A DNA stretch of 23,274 bases from assembly GCA_003833135.1 (NCBI GenBank), contig QZLH01000321.1:2835-26108 (forward strand). Reading direction: 5' to 3'. The stretch is from Oehlia diaphana. Lineage: Eukaryota; Glomeromycota; Glomeromycetes; Glomerales; Glomeraceae. Of the stretch, positions 1-7,747 are shown in pieces; the first letter of the stretch is position 1; every line of letters starts with the position of its first letter. The notes under the pieces were generated by a model. That model was not told the origin of the DNA. It worked only from the letters and a program-made list of their open reading frames with translations, and ran no database searches. A program made the translations under genes and the position numbers.

Positions 1-220
1 AATATTTCAAGAAAAAACGTTGCGAAAACAATTTTTTCATAATGTTATATTAAAAAAAACGTTTTGCAATATTTTTTTTCAATATTTTAATAAAAAAACG
101 TTGCAAAAACGTTTTTTTTTATAATATTATATTAAAAAAAAAGTTTTGTACCGTTTTTTTTCAATACTTTAATAAAAATAGTCCTGAAATTTTTCAGGTT
201 TCAGGTCAGGTCGGAACTCT
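1..220. mobile_element. Right end of a hairpin-rich repeat element, cut by window start
   Basis: The stretch repeats short dyads of the type AAACGTTGCGAAAACG and ACGTTTTGCAAT separated by T runs, then ends in a TCAGGTTTCAGGTCAGGTCGG arm and the terminus GGAACTCT. This is the same layout as the complete element at 3283-4580, which ends in GGAACACT. The terminus, read on the minus strand as AGAGTTCCGA, resembles AGTGTTCCGA there. The left end lies outside the window, so no target duplication can be checked. It abuts the zinc-finger relic at 221. Confidence 0.6.
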
Positions 221-810
221 AAGTTGCATGTTCATTCGAAATAGTATTTTCAGAAATACATCTCTTCAAGTGGTTATTTCCATAACGATCCTCAAAAAGA
301 CTATTTGCAGGTGTAAAAACTAAGGAGTTACATACACTGCAATATATATAATTGGTTAGAGGTTACGGTACATTTCGCCGAAAGCCGTTTCACTGACACC
401 TAAATGTCACATACATATCACGTGATAAATATGCGTTAAACATCACGCATTAGTACTGTCATGCGTGTACACGTGACCATCACAGGGGTGAAAAAAATGT
501 GTCGGTGAAACGTCTGTCGGTGAAATGTACGGTTCCCTTGGTTGGTTGGTTAGATGATTATGAATCCTATCATCTACATATAGCTTTCCATACATTGTAA
601 TATATCCATTCTTAGAAAGGATTCTTGGGTCCTCTTTTAGTATTTTTCTAAATGGATCATGAATACAAGAGCATTACATTTCTGATGTTTTATGATCATA
701 TCTTTTCGCTAAAGGCAATATTGTAACAATAATTCTTATATATTCTTCAGAGCCTTCAACACTATTGTATGCATGAATTAACTTGGAATAGGTTTACTAT
801 CTAAATCCAT
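219..810 (-). pseudogene. Zinc-finger protein relic (CX2C...HX3C), split by a MITE
   Basis: On the minus strand a reading frame runs from about 810 with TYSKLIHAYNSVEGSEEYI, an in-frame TAA after KTSEM, then DPRILSKNGYITMYGKLYVDD up to 546. Removing 361-545 joins HNHLT to NYIYCSVCNSLVF in the same frame, and the frame continues to NNHLKRC and ISNEHAT. The spacing CX2C...HX3C fits a BED-like or other Zn-binding finger, though here it lies downstream of other coding sequence rather than at a clear N-terminus. The terminal TAG at 219-221 straddles the junction with the repeat at 1-220, so the gene probably once continued leftward. I cannot name the family. The N-terminus is lost in AT-rich sequence with further stops. 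Confidence 0.6.
361..545. mobile_element. Short MITE with imperfect inverted ends and 9-bp target duplication
   Basis: The left end GGTTACGGTACATTTCGCCG pairs with the right end read on the minus strand, GGGAACCGTACATTTCACCG, and similarity continues through GTTTCACYGACAC for about 45 bp. The flanks are TTGGTTAGA at 352-360 and TTGGTTAGA at 546-554. Eight extra bases (TTGGTTGG, 538-545) lie between the terminus and the right duplication and look like local slippage. A 9-bp duplication suits Mutator-like elements (known range 9-11). No coding capacity. The core holds CACGTG and ACGCATTA-type dyads. Confidence 0.75.
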
Positions 811-839
811 ATTAGCATTTTCGTAGATTATAACAGAAT

Positions 840-1237
840 ATAACAATTTTATTGATTTATACTGTTTTTAGCAATTTTAGCCAATTTAGCAATAGTATAC
901 CTTAATAAATATCAGATTCATTTTTATTCGATTATAAGCATACTGAAAATTTATATAGGGCCATATTTCGACTATGCTAATTTTATATTTACATGCATAT
1001 GCACAACGTCTTGGCTAAATCACAAGATGATCATTCTTCAGCAAGAATTTTACTGAAAATTTTTTGCGCATTAATCTTACATGATGAAGTTATATTAAAA
1101 ATTTCAATTTATAATATATATATATATAATGAAAACTGGCGAATCATTTATGTATTCCCTGATACTTTATTAAAATATCATTAATTTACAAAATTATAAA
1201 ATACAGCCCAGGATACATAGCAATATTTCTACATTTA
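840..1237. other. AT-rich spacer without a supported gene
   Basis: A 63-codon plus-strand ORF (993-1184) has no recognisable motif and ends in low-complexity YNIYIYN. The minus strand shows short open pieces such as KINAQKIFSKILAEE, which may be remnants of the neighbouring zinc-finger relic, but I cannot join them. Confidence 0.4.
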
Positions 1238-1399
1238 TCACCACTTCCCTTTCTGAATCCTAAATGAGTTTCTTCTTTCCATTTGCTTTTGCTTAAAATT
1301 GTTAAGCAATATACCTGGATAATTCCGCCTGAACCATAATCTTGCACTATTCAATTGCCTTTCACTTTCAAAATACAAATAAGCGGTCATGTCATCCAC
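1238..1399 (-). pseudogene. Former C-terminal tail of the NYN gene, beyond the premature TGA
   Basis: The frame of the NYN gene stays open for 53 codons after the TGA at 1400-1402. It has coding-like composition (DDMTAYLYFESERQLNSARL, WFRRNYPGI, then a basic end) and closes with TGA TAA. The preceding residues FGRWY suggest that the stop was TGG originally. Translational readthrough is an alternative that I cannot exclude. Confidence 0.55.
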
Positions 1400-2260
1400 T
1401 CAGTACCATCTACCAAATAAATTTAATTCACAAAAGCATACTATCAGCCTTTCATTTCTAAAAGGCCAACTCTTAATAACCTTACCATGGACCTCAAGAA
1501 TGCTTTTATTATTTGTAAAATCAGGTCCTGTGATATATGTAAAAGACTTGTAGTAATCGTCTAATGATACATAAGATGAAATATTTTTAAGACTAGCATT
1601 CATTCCTGTGGGAAAAAATGGCAAACTTGATCCATCCCAAAACCAAGTTTCAACCTTCCAATTTTCTTTTTTGGCTTCTTTTACTACAGAACAATAATCG
1701 CCATCATCAGCAACTATCAATATTGTAGATCCTGTTTTAGTAAGTAAGGTACGCATTGCATAGCAAGTAAGTTGTGTGTCAACTTTTTTCTCTTTGTTTG
1801 ATGCGTTTTGTTCATAAGTTGTTATTTCACATCCATGATCCCTAGCTCGAGCCCATAACGTATCATTTTTTGGTGGAACAGAGCCGACAACAAAAGCATT
1901 TCTCATTTTTCGTCCACGTAAAACTGTCGTGACAAGTAGACCATGATCTACATAAAATTCAAAGTCTGACCTAAGATTTCTATAGACATCTGGCACATTT
2001 TCTAATTGACCAACAATTTTCGCACCCTCAATAAAGAGATTAGAGTTATCGATAAAAATAGAGACAGAATTGTCTGGGGCTATAACAAGAGACTTATTTA
2101 TAAGTATAATAAAACTAGGTTGATAAATGAAACAAAGATTATAAAAAGTAAACTATATAGTGTTCACTGATTTTGTTACAGCTTACTTACCATGATCTAT
2201 AATAACGTGAATATATTTTTTGGGTGAGTTTGACGATAAGAAGCAGGAAGTATTCGGCAT
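1400..2260 (-). CDS. NYN-domain (PIN-like) RNase-type protein, two exons, C-terminus truncated
   Basis: Exon 1 is 2260-2191 (ATG, MPNTSCFLSSNS...). The intron is 2190-2080, starting GTAAGT and ending TTATAG, and exon 2 is 2079-1400. The exons sum to 750 nt and the frame is kept. The joined protein is about 249 residues. NYN hallmarks are visible: a first strand VSIFIDNSNLFIEG with the leading Asp, KKVDTQLTCYAM with the second Asp, and ILIVADDGDYCSVV followed by WKVETWFW. NYN/PIN-like domains are metal-dependent ribonucleases, so RNA cleavage is the family expectation. After the TGA at 1400-1402 the same frame continues with VDDMTAYLYFESERQL and RNYPGI to a TGA at 1238-1240. The stop therefore probably replaced a Trp codon and removed about 50 residues. 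It lies directly downstream of a SAM-domain ORF on the same strand, and a spliced SAM-NYN fusion is possible. Expression is unknown. Confidence 0.7.
2080..2190 (-). other. Intron of the NYN gene
   Basis: The 111-bp segment begins GTAAGTAAG and ends CTTGTTATAG on the minus strand. It contains stops in the gene frame (for example TAG near 2152). Removing it leaves CAT G|CC CCA, which restores an uninterrupted frame into the NYN first strand. Confidence 0.7.
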
Positions 2261-2305
2261 TATTGGTGAATATGACAGAAGACGAAAAAAATATTTTATT
2301 TTAAC

Positions 2306-2620
2306 TCAAATACCTTGCCCTTTGTCATTAATTCTTTTAACTAAATTCGCTATTGCTTCAGCTGGTCCGCCAAGAAGATTGTAAGGAGGATTAACAAGCT
2401 TTTGTTCAGTCAAGCCAAGAAAGGCAAGACCAGCGACTCTGTTATCTTCGATTATTTTGATATCACTAGGCTCAATATCCAAGACTTCTTTATTCTCTTG
2501 TAAGAAATCAAGAACCCCCTTTCTCTTCCATTTCATAACATTTTCAACTGACGGGAGACTATCTGAAAAAGTACTTGTAGTTGTAATAGGAATACTTGAA
2601 GAACTTGCAACACCAGACAT
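2306..2620 (-). CDS. Small SAM-domain protein
   Basis: I chose the ATG at 2620 (MSGVASSSS), because the 27 upstream open codons are hydrophobic low complexity (YILYSYYFFKQIIIFLNY). The 104-residue product has a Ser/Thr-rich leader of about 25 residues. A sterile alpha motif follows at about 28-98: VMKWKRKGVLDFLQE, IKIIEDNRVAGLAFLGLTEQ, and the terminal helix GGPAEAIANLVKRI. SAM domains mediate protein-protein oligomerisation, and this form is hugely expanded in Glomeromycotina. The ORF is intact, which is rare here. It stops at TGA 2306-2308. A GT at 2313-2312 just before the stop could be a donor that splices toward the NYN gene 46 bp away. Otherwise these are two neighbouring genes. Confidence 0.7.
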   Translation of the reverse strand: MSGVASSSSIPITTTSTFSDSLPSVENVMKWKRKGVLDFLQENKEVLDIEPSDIKIIEDNRVAGLAFLGLTEQKLVNPPYNLLGGPAEAIANLVKRINDKGQGI

Positions 2621-2702
2621 AGGTACAGTTGTATAGTTCAAAAAAATAATAATTTGCTTGAAAAAGTAATACGAATAGAGGATATATTTATGAGAAATCA
2701 AT

Positions 2703-2779
2703 TGTCACACAGATTGGTGTGACTCATCAGTTGATCAGTTGCGCAACTGACTTAATACAGATATCTGTCACACCAGATT
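2703..2779. repeat. Nested palindromes upstream of the SAM gene
   Basis: TGTCACACAGATT (2703-2715) recurs as TGTCACACCAGATT (2766-2779). TGGTGTGAC (2715-2723) is the inverse of GTCACACCA (2767-2775), and a perfect 16-bp palindrome TCAGTTGCGCAACTGA sits between them at 2735-2750. The block lies 83-160 bp upstream of the chosen SAM start. It could be a regulatory site or the footprint of a small mobile element. Confidence 0.5.
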
Positions 2780-2926
2780 ACAAAAATCATGCTTTACAAT
2801 ATTTCATATAAAAAAAGTGCCAAACTTTGAGATCGTAACACACGTCACTGTCTCAATCAAGTGATAAGCAAGAAGAATATTTGTGATACTTTATAAATAC
2901 AAGCGTGAGAGTACATGGTAAAGCTT
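2780..2926. other. Spacer, nothing recognised
   Basis: AT-rich sequence between the palindrome block and the zinc-ribbon pseudogene. No ORF or motif seen. Confidence 0.4.
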
Positions 2927-3272
2927 CTATGCTACATTTGCGAACTTAAGTTTTTTACTTGAAGTGTTGCATGTAAGACAATATTCCAACTTATCCTGGG
3001 AATATAACTTCGCTAATTCAGGATCATAAGAGAACTGATTCCCATTTTCACAATACCATGAACCATGTAATCTATAATTTCCATGTTTTTCATTGCAGAT
3101 AGGGCATGATGAGCTCTATGACTAAGGTGATATAAAATTATAATTATCAATCCCTCTGAAACTATTTCTGAATTTCAAGTATGGGAAGTGCTTCAAAACA
3201 GATTTGATAATTGGGTATGACTTCAAAAGTTATAGGCCCTTTATCTGGCTTCAAATTTATAACTTTTGATTC

Positions 3273-3282
3273 ATGTACTTCT
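3273..3282 (+). repeat. Target-site duplication, left copy
   Basis: ATGTACTTCT lies directly before the element terminus AGTGTTCTGAA. The identical 10 bp follows the right terminus at 4581-4590. Confidence 0.9.
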
Positions 3283-4580
3283 AGTGTTCTGAAAAAAATC
3301 CGATCCGATTCGTATCTGCGGATCTGATCCGAAACGGATCAGATCAGATCAGATTTTTTATGATCCGTGATCTGATCCGAATCAAAAAAATTTGATCTGT
3401 TACGGATCGAATTGAATCGGATCATTTATTCATCTAAATCGGATCAGATCGAATCAGATTTGAACAGATTCGGATCGGATCCGAATCGGATCTGAATAAA
3501 AAACGTTTCGCATAACATTTTTTATTAAGACAATTAAAAACCGTTGCAAAATGGTTTTTTTAGTTATATAAACTGTTTCGCAATGGTTTATATTAAATTT
3601 GTTAAAAAAACCGTTGCGAAATAGTTTTTTTTGATTAAATAAACCGTTTCGCAATGGTTTTTATCAAATTCTTTAATAAACCATTGCGAAACAGTTTTTA
3701 TTAATTATATAAATCGTTTTGCAACGGTTTATATTATATTCGTGAATAAACTGTTGCAAAACGGTTTTTTTTGATTAAATAAACCGTTTCGCAACGGTTT
3801 ATATTATATTCGTTAATAAACCGTTGTGAAATGATTTTTATTAGTTATATAACCGTTTTGCAACGGTTTATATTATATTCGTTAATAAACTGTTGTGAAA
3901 TGGTTTTTTTGATTAAATAAACCATTTCGCAACAGTTTTTATTAAATTCATTAATAAACTGTTGCAAAATGGTTTTTTTTAGTTATATAAACCATTTCGC
4001 AACGGTTTATATTATATTCATTAAAAAAACCGTTGCGAAACGGTTTTTTTGATTAAATAAACCATTTCGCAACAATTTTTTTGATTAAATAAACCGTTTC
4101 GCAATGATTTTTTTTGATTAAATAAACCGTTTCACAACGGTTTTTATCAAATTCATTAATAAACCGTTACGAAATGGTTTTTATTAGTTATATAAACCGT
4201 TTGACAACGGTTTTTATTAAATTCATTAATAAACCGTTGCGAAATGGTTTTTTTTAGTTATATAAACCATTTCGCAATGGTTTTTTTTCGTTTAAATTAA
4301 AATAAAAACGTTTCGCAACGTTTTTTATTAAATAAATCTTTAAAAAAACGTTGCGAAACGTTTTTTTAATTTCTGATTCAGATCGGATTCGGATCAGATC
4401 GGTTTTATCCGAATTGGATTCAGATTGAATCGAATCAAGTTTATTTCAGATTCGGATCAGATCAGATCCAATTATTTTTGATCCGAATACGGATCGAATC
4501 AAATCTAATTTTTTTGATTCGAATTCAGATCGGATCGGATTCATCTCAAATCCGATCTGATTCGATTCGTTCGGAACACT
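3283..4580. mobile_element. Non-autonomous hairpin-array element (1298 bp)
   Basis: The element is bounded by AGTGTTCTGAA on the left and the inverse of AGTGTTCCGAA on the right, inside a perfect 10-bp target duplication. Its arms (about 3297-3495 and 4375-4575) are degenerate repeats of GGATCAGATC / GATCCGAATC and face each other. The core (about 3497-4372) holds roughly 25 copies of a 20-nt hairpin, AAACCGTTGCGAAACGGTTT, at 33-37 bp spacing. Copies mostly alternate between this orientation (GCGA loop) and its complement (TCGC loop). No protein is encoded: ORFs within it are by-products of the repeat. Duplication length suggests a Mutator-like transposase acting in trans, but that is inference. 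Confidence 0.85.
3497..4372. repeat. Array of about 25 alternating 20-nt hairpins
   Basis: Each unit has an 8-bp stem AAACCGTT/AACGGTTT and a 4-nt loop, with drift such as CGTTGTGAAATG or CATTTCGCAA. Orientation alternates unit by unit over about the first 16 copies, giving a 70-bp higher-order period. Linkers are AT-rich (TTATATTATATTCGTTAAT, TTTTAGTTATATA, TTGATTAAATA). The outermost units are shortened to AAACGTTTCGCAACGTTT types. Confidence 0.9.
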
Positions 4581-4590
4581 ATGTACTTCT
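4581..4590 (+). repeat. Target-site duplication, right copy
   Basis: ATGTACTTCT immediately follows the terminus GGAACACT and is identical to 3273-3282. Confidence 0.9.
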
Positions 4591-5312
4591 GTTAGTTGCC
4601 ATGGCTCATTTCCAGTTTGTTTTTTATATCTTTTGTATAATTTGGAATGAATCTTATCTGTCAAAATACTTGGTAATCCAATTAATTTGGTATGCTAATC
4701 CAGATATTCAGAGGTTAGTATTTTATCAGACTCAGTCATTTTTCTTTTTATATGACTGCAAACAATTTAAATCTTTTTTTCTTTCTCCTCAGATCATCAA
4801 TTCAAAAAATTTTTTCAGATAGAAAGCTGTCTAATCAACTGGACTATGCAGTTATCTCAATTTCATACTGTTCATATTTAATAAAGTAAGTTCCAGTTTT
4901 ATACTCACCTTCTATTTCATCATCATCATGACCTAATTTGCATAATGGGCAGATGTAGTCCCTACATGATGTCTCATCAGTAATCCCATAATAATCAAAT
5001 TTTTCGCTACTACATTCTCTATATAGATTAGGATATTGATCCAATATTTTGTTGCGAAAATAAGTGTGGACATAAGTTGGCTTAGATTGGGCTCGTTCAT
5101 TAGTCTGATTGGTTTTTGATGTAAGTGGAGTGCTTATCCCAACATCTGGTGATTTTTTCAATACAGATTCAGCTGGAAGATCACGTATGCGTGAACAATT
5201 GTTTACACTGATCAATTTTTGAGATTTGGTTAGTTCATCAGTATAAAGATTTATTATATTCTGGATTTGTGTATTAGTTAGTCTAAAGATTGATTGCATT
5301 AGTGCTAAATGT

Positions 5313-5319
5313 AACTATA
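5313..5319 (+). repeat. Target-site duplication, left copy
   Basis: AACTATA precedes CTAGTATCTGAAATT. The same 7 bp recur at 6065-6071. Confidence 0.65.
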
Positions 5320-6064
5320 CTAGTATCTGAAATTATTTTAGTATTACAGAAATACGTAATTATGTAATTCTGTAATTATTAAGTAATTTTGCCAGAAAAA
5401 TTCCATATTCCATAATTAATTTCGGACTCCATAATTAATTATGTAATATGAAAATATTTGGCCAGAATTATCCTTAATTTTAGCCAAATTATATATAAAA
5501 TCTTTAACAAATAATAACTCAGCATCCAGTGATCCGTATTGGATAATCTTATTACCATTCGATTCATCTTGACATAGTGATTCTAATGGTAGTAAGATCA
5601 TTTAAATTCAATCACTAGATCATACTCCAATACCAATAATATTTAAATATTTATAGCATAATAAATCTGTCAATTTTAATGCTAGAAAGATAATCTTACT
5701 ACCATTAGAATCGTCTCATCAAGACGAATCGAATGGTGGTAAATTCATTCAAATTCAATCACTAGATCTTTCTCTGATGCCAAAAATCATTAAATGTTCA
5801 TAGCAAATTAACTCCATAAATATTGATACTATAAAAATGAAACAGATATCATTAGATCGCCTCTATAAGACAAATCGAATGGTGGTAAGATCATTGAAAT
5901 AGGATCACTAAATTACGAGATATTCAGAATTTTGCACTATTATACAAATTTCGAAATTTCAGAGTACGTAATTAATTTTGTAATACGTATTAAATACATA
6001 ATTATGTAATTAATTACGATTTTGGAATTTTGAATTTTAGATTTGCCAATTGAATTTCAGAAAC
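5320..6064. mobile_element. 745-bp non-autonomous element inserted in the pseudogene
   Basis: The left end carries GTATCTGAAATTATTTTAG and the right end, read inversely, GTTTCTGAAATTCAATTGG. AACTATA flanks both sides (5313-5319 and 6065-6071). Removing it restores the host frame T-S-I-V|T-F-S-T-N-A-I. Subterminal AT palindromes (TACGTAATTATGTAATT near 5354 and TAATTAATTACATAATTATG near 6014) face each other. The interior has a 147-bp tandem repeat. A 7-bp duplication is close to, but not equal to, the 8 bp of hAT elements, so I do not assign a superfamily. Confidence 0.65.
5542..5925. repeat. Tandem repeat, about 147-bp period, 2.6 copies of a long dyad
   Basis: GATAATCTTACTACCATTAG-type starts lie at 5542 and 5689, and AATGGTRGTAA-type motifs lie at 5585, 5732 and 5878, spaced 147 and 146 bp. 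Each copy has an imperfect inverted repeat of about 20 bp (ACCATTAGAATCGTCTCATC against the inverse of AAGACGAATCGAATGGT). Copy ends share TCAAATTCAATCACTAGATC. Another copy of the dyad core occurs at about 12340-12430. Confidence 0.75.
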
Positions 6065-6071
6065 AACTATA
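6065..6071 (+). repeat. Target-site duplication, right copy
   Basis: AACTATA follows the terminus AATTTCAGAAAC and matches 5313-5319. Confidence 0.65.
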
Positions 6072-7396
6072 GATGTAACCACTCCAATTTTATCTATTTC
6101 TATTCCTTTAAACAAGGTATAGGTATTTTTAGCCTTTTGTGTCATCTTACATAAATACTCTCTCTTTTTACCAGGAAGATACAGCTCTATTTCATCATAA
6201 ATAAATCTGCGTTCTTGCCATTTGATCACTAATATTATTTTTGGAGCTAAGAGTTACAACCTTTTTTTCATATTCCTCACTATAGTAATACATCGTAATT
6301 TTCTTTCTGACCAGTTTTTTCAGTCTTATCAAATAAATAAGCTAAATGAGGTACAGAACCTGGAGTTAGATCAGTGTTAACTAAAACATCTTTAATATAT
6401 TTGCTAGATATAAACTTCAGTATGGGTGTAAAATCATGACATCTAATAAATTCAAGTAATTCACATATTAAATCTTGTTCTACTTTCTGATTATAGAGGA
6501 TTTTTTGGGGCAAAGTGCTCTGCTTATTTCCAGAAGACTCACATAATATTTCCAATTTTGCAGGTGATTCCTTTGGAATTGATTCTTTGACTACCTGTTC
6601 TGAAAGAGTTATAAGTTCAGTGCTAATTGTAGAGAAGTCTGTTATACAACTGGTGTTAATTGCTGGGGATGATTCCTAAACAATCAATTCACCCTGAAGC
6701 TTTTTTTCCCACTTCCTCTTCCTAATATCATTACTAACCTTTTTCTTATGCATCTCATCCAAGAAAGCATCCATTTTCCTATCTTCTAACGATCTCTCTT
6801 GATGGTTCATTTTAGTGGTCACCTTTTCGATCTGTGGATGTTTACACTGTTTGGGCTGAGCTATAATTGAATCAGATAAGTTCTTTGGAAATAGAATCAT
6901 CTATTTCTTATCTTCTATTGATTTGGTGTTGATATCATTTTGTTGGTCTATTATGGAGTTAGATATGTCAATGGCTGATACCTCTGCTATCACTTCCTTA
7001 TCATTCTGTAGTCACTCATTATTTACTTCAGTAACACTCTGTTCCAATATTGCAAATCTGGCCTCAAGCTCTCCAACTCTAGACTTGAGTTCAGTATTCT
7101 CAACATCACACTTGGCATCTTTCTCCATAACCTGCTTTATAAGTTCAGCTTTCTCAGCCTCAAGCTTGGCATTCTTATCTTCAAGCTCACTAATGCACTG
7201 TCTTAATAATTCAAGCTCTGATGACAAGATCTATAACTAATACACTGCATATAAGCATTCAAATAAAAAAATTACGTGCATGTGAACAATTGTTCATGCC
7301 AATCACTTTTGCCAAGAAAATTTTTTATTAATAGGGGTTTACTAAAGTAAACGACCATCATACAAGTAGGCATCACCATTATAACAAACTTATTCA

Positions 7397-7495
7397 TTAT
7401 CTCTCTCTTTTGAGACGACAATAAATTTTTTTGGCATACTTGGAACAATAGCCTGTATAAGATAATATAGGTTTATCGCATATTCTACATAAAGA
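7397..7495 (-). pseudogene. Cys-rich scrap
   Basis: A short minus-strand frame reads KSLCRICDKPILSYTGYCSK and then YAKKIYCRLKRER before a TAA at 7397-7399. The CX2C...C...C spacing suggests half of a zinc-binding module. Upstream the frame hits stops within a few codons. It may belong to one of the neighbouring zinc-ribbon families, but I cannot prove that. Confidence 0.35.
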
Positions 7496-7747
7496 TTTTA
7501 GCATATTATTTGCACCTGATTTCCAGTGGAGTGAACACCTGCCAAACGGGTGCAAATACAGCTACAAACACTTCTATCTTTTTTAATGTGGGACAGGTAA
7601 GATGATCCATTTATTATATTTTTGCACTTTTCATATTATAGAATTTGAATTTCAAAATAAGAAAATCCTAATTGAACTGTGATGGAAAAAGTATATCATA
7701 AATGATTAATCATATACCACAGCATAAATCATCATCTATAGACGTGA

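Larger units (their letters stand above)
2927..4739 (-). pseudogene. Zinc-ribbon protein pseudogene split by the hairpin-array element
   Basis: The frame opens at ATG 4739 (MTESDKILTSEYLD), has a TAG at 4695-4697, and continues with TDKIHSKLYKRYKKQTG and NEPWQLTEVH to the insertion at 4580. On the far side, at 3282, it resumes exactly in frame as ESKVINLKPDKGPITFEVIP and YQICFEALPILEIQK, then TAG at 3162-3164. After a frame change comes a Cys-rich end: CPICNEKHGNYRLHGSWYC and YCLTCNTSSKKLKF, stopping at 2927. The CX2C...CX2C pairs indicate a zinc ribbon. This layout (YKKQTG...EPW followed by a Cys ribbon) resembles a large Rhizophagus family of unknown function, as far as I recognise it. The gene is dead through two nonsense codons, a frameshift and the insertion. 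Confidence 0.7.
4844..7227 (-). pseudogene. Coiled-coil / CPLC-zinc protein pseudogene, split by a repeat element
   Basis: The frame begins SSELELLRQCISELE at 7227, where the initiator position reads TTG. A coiled coil of about 70 residues follows (E/K/L-rich heptads, KLEAEKAELIKQVMEK). In-frame stops are TGA 7012-7014, TAG 6901-6903 and TAG 6676-6678, with conserved-looking blocks KMDAFLDEMHKKKVSNDIRK and LICELLEFIRCHDFTPILKF between them. Frameshifts near 6285 and 6235 lead to IKWQERRFIYDEIELYLPGK and TYTLFKGIEIDKIGVVTSIV. The element at 5320-6064 interrupts here; beyond it TFSTNAI and, after a 4-bp duplication, FRLTNTQIQNIINLY resume. The end is ECSSEKFDYYGITDETS, CPLCKLGHDDDEIEG and TYFIKYEQYEIEITA, stop 4844. 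This looks like a multicopy Rhizophagus family of unknown function. The second half of the expected Cys pair reads KYEQ. Confidence 0.75.

Noticed and set aside
993..1184. 63-codon plus-strand ORF
   Set aside because: No motif, low-complexity end, no supporting context.
3454..3654. 66-codon minus-strand ORF
   Set aside because: It is translated from the hairpin repeats (RNGLFNQKKLFRNGFFNK) and GATC arm, so it is a repeat artefact.
3497..4372. CRISPR array reading of the regularly spaced repeats
   Set aside because: Units are palindromic and alternate in orientation, linkers are themselves repeated rather than unique, and the genome is eukaryotic.
4478..4822. 114-codon plus-strand ORF
   Set aside because: It begins in the GATC arm and runs antisense through the zinc-ribbon pseudogene, whose minus-strand frame is clearly the coding one.
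6923..7240. 105-codon plus-strand ORF rich in Ser
   Set aside because: It is the antisense of the coiled-coil pseudogene. Glu/Leu heptads on the minus strand read as Ser/Leu on the plus strand.
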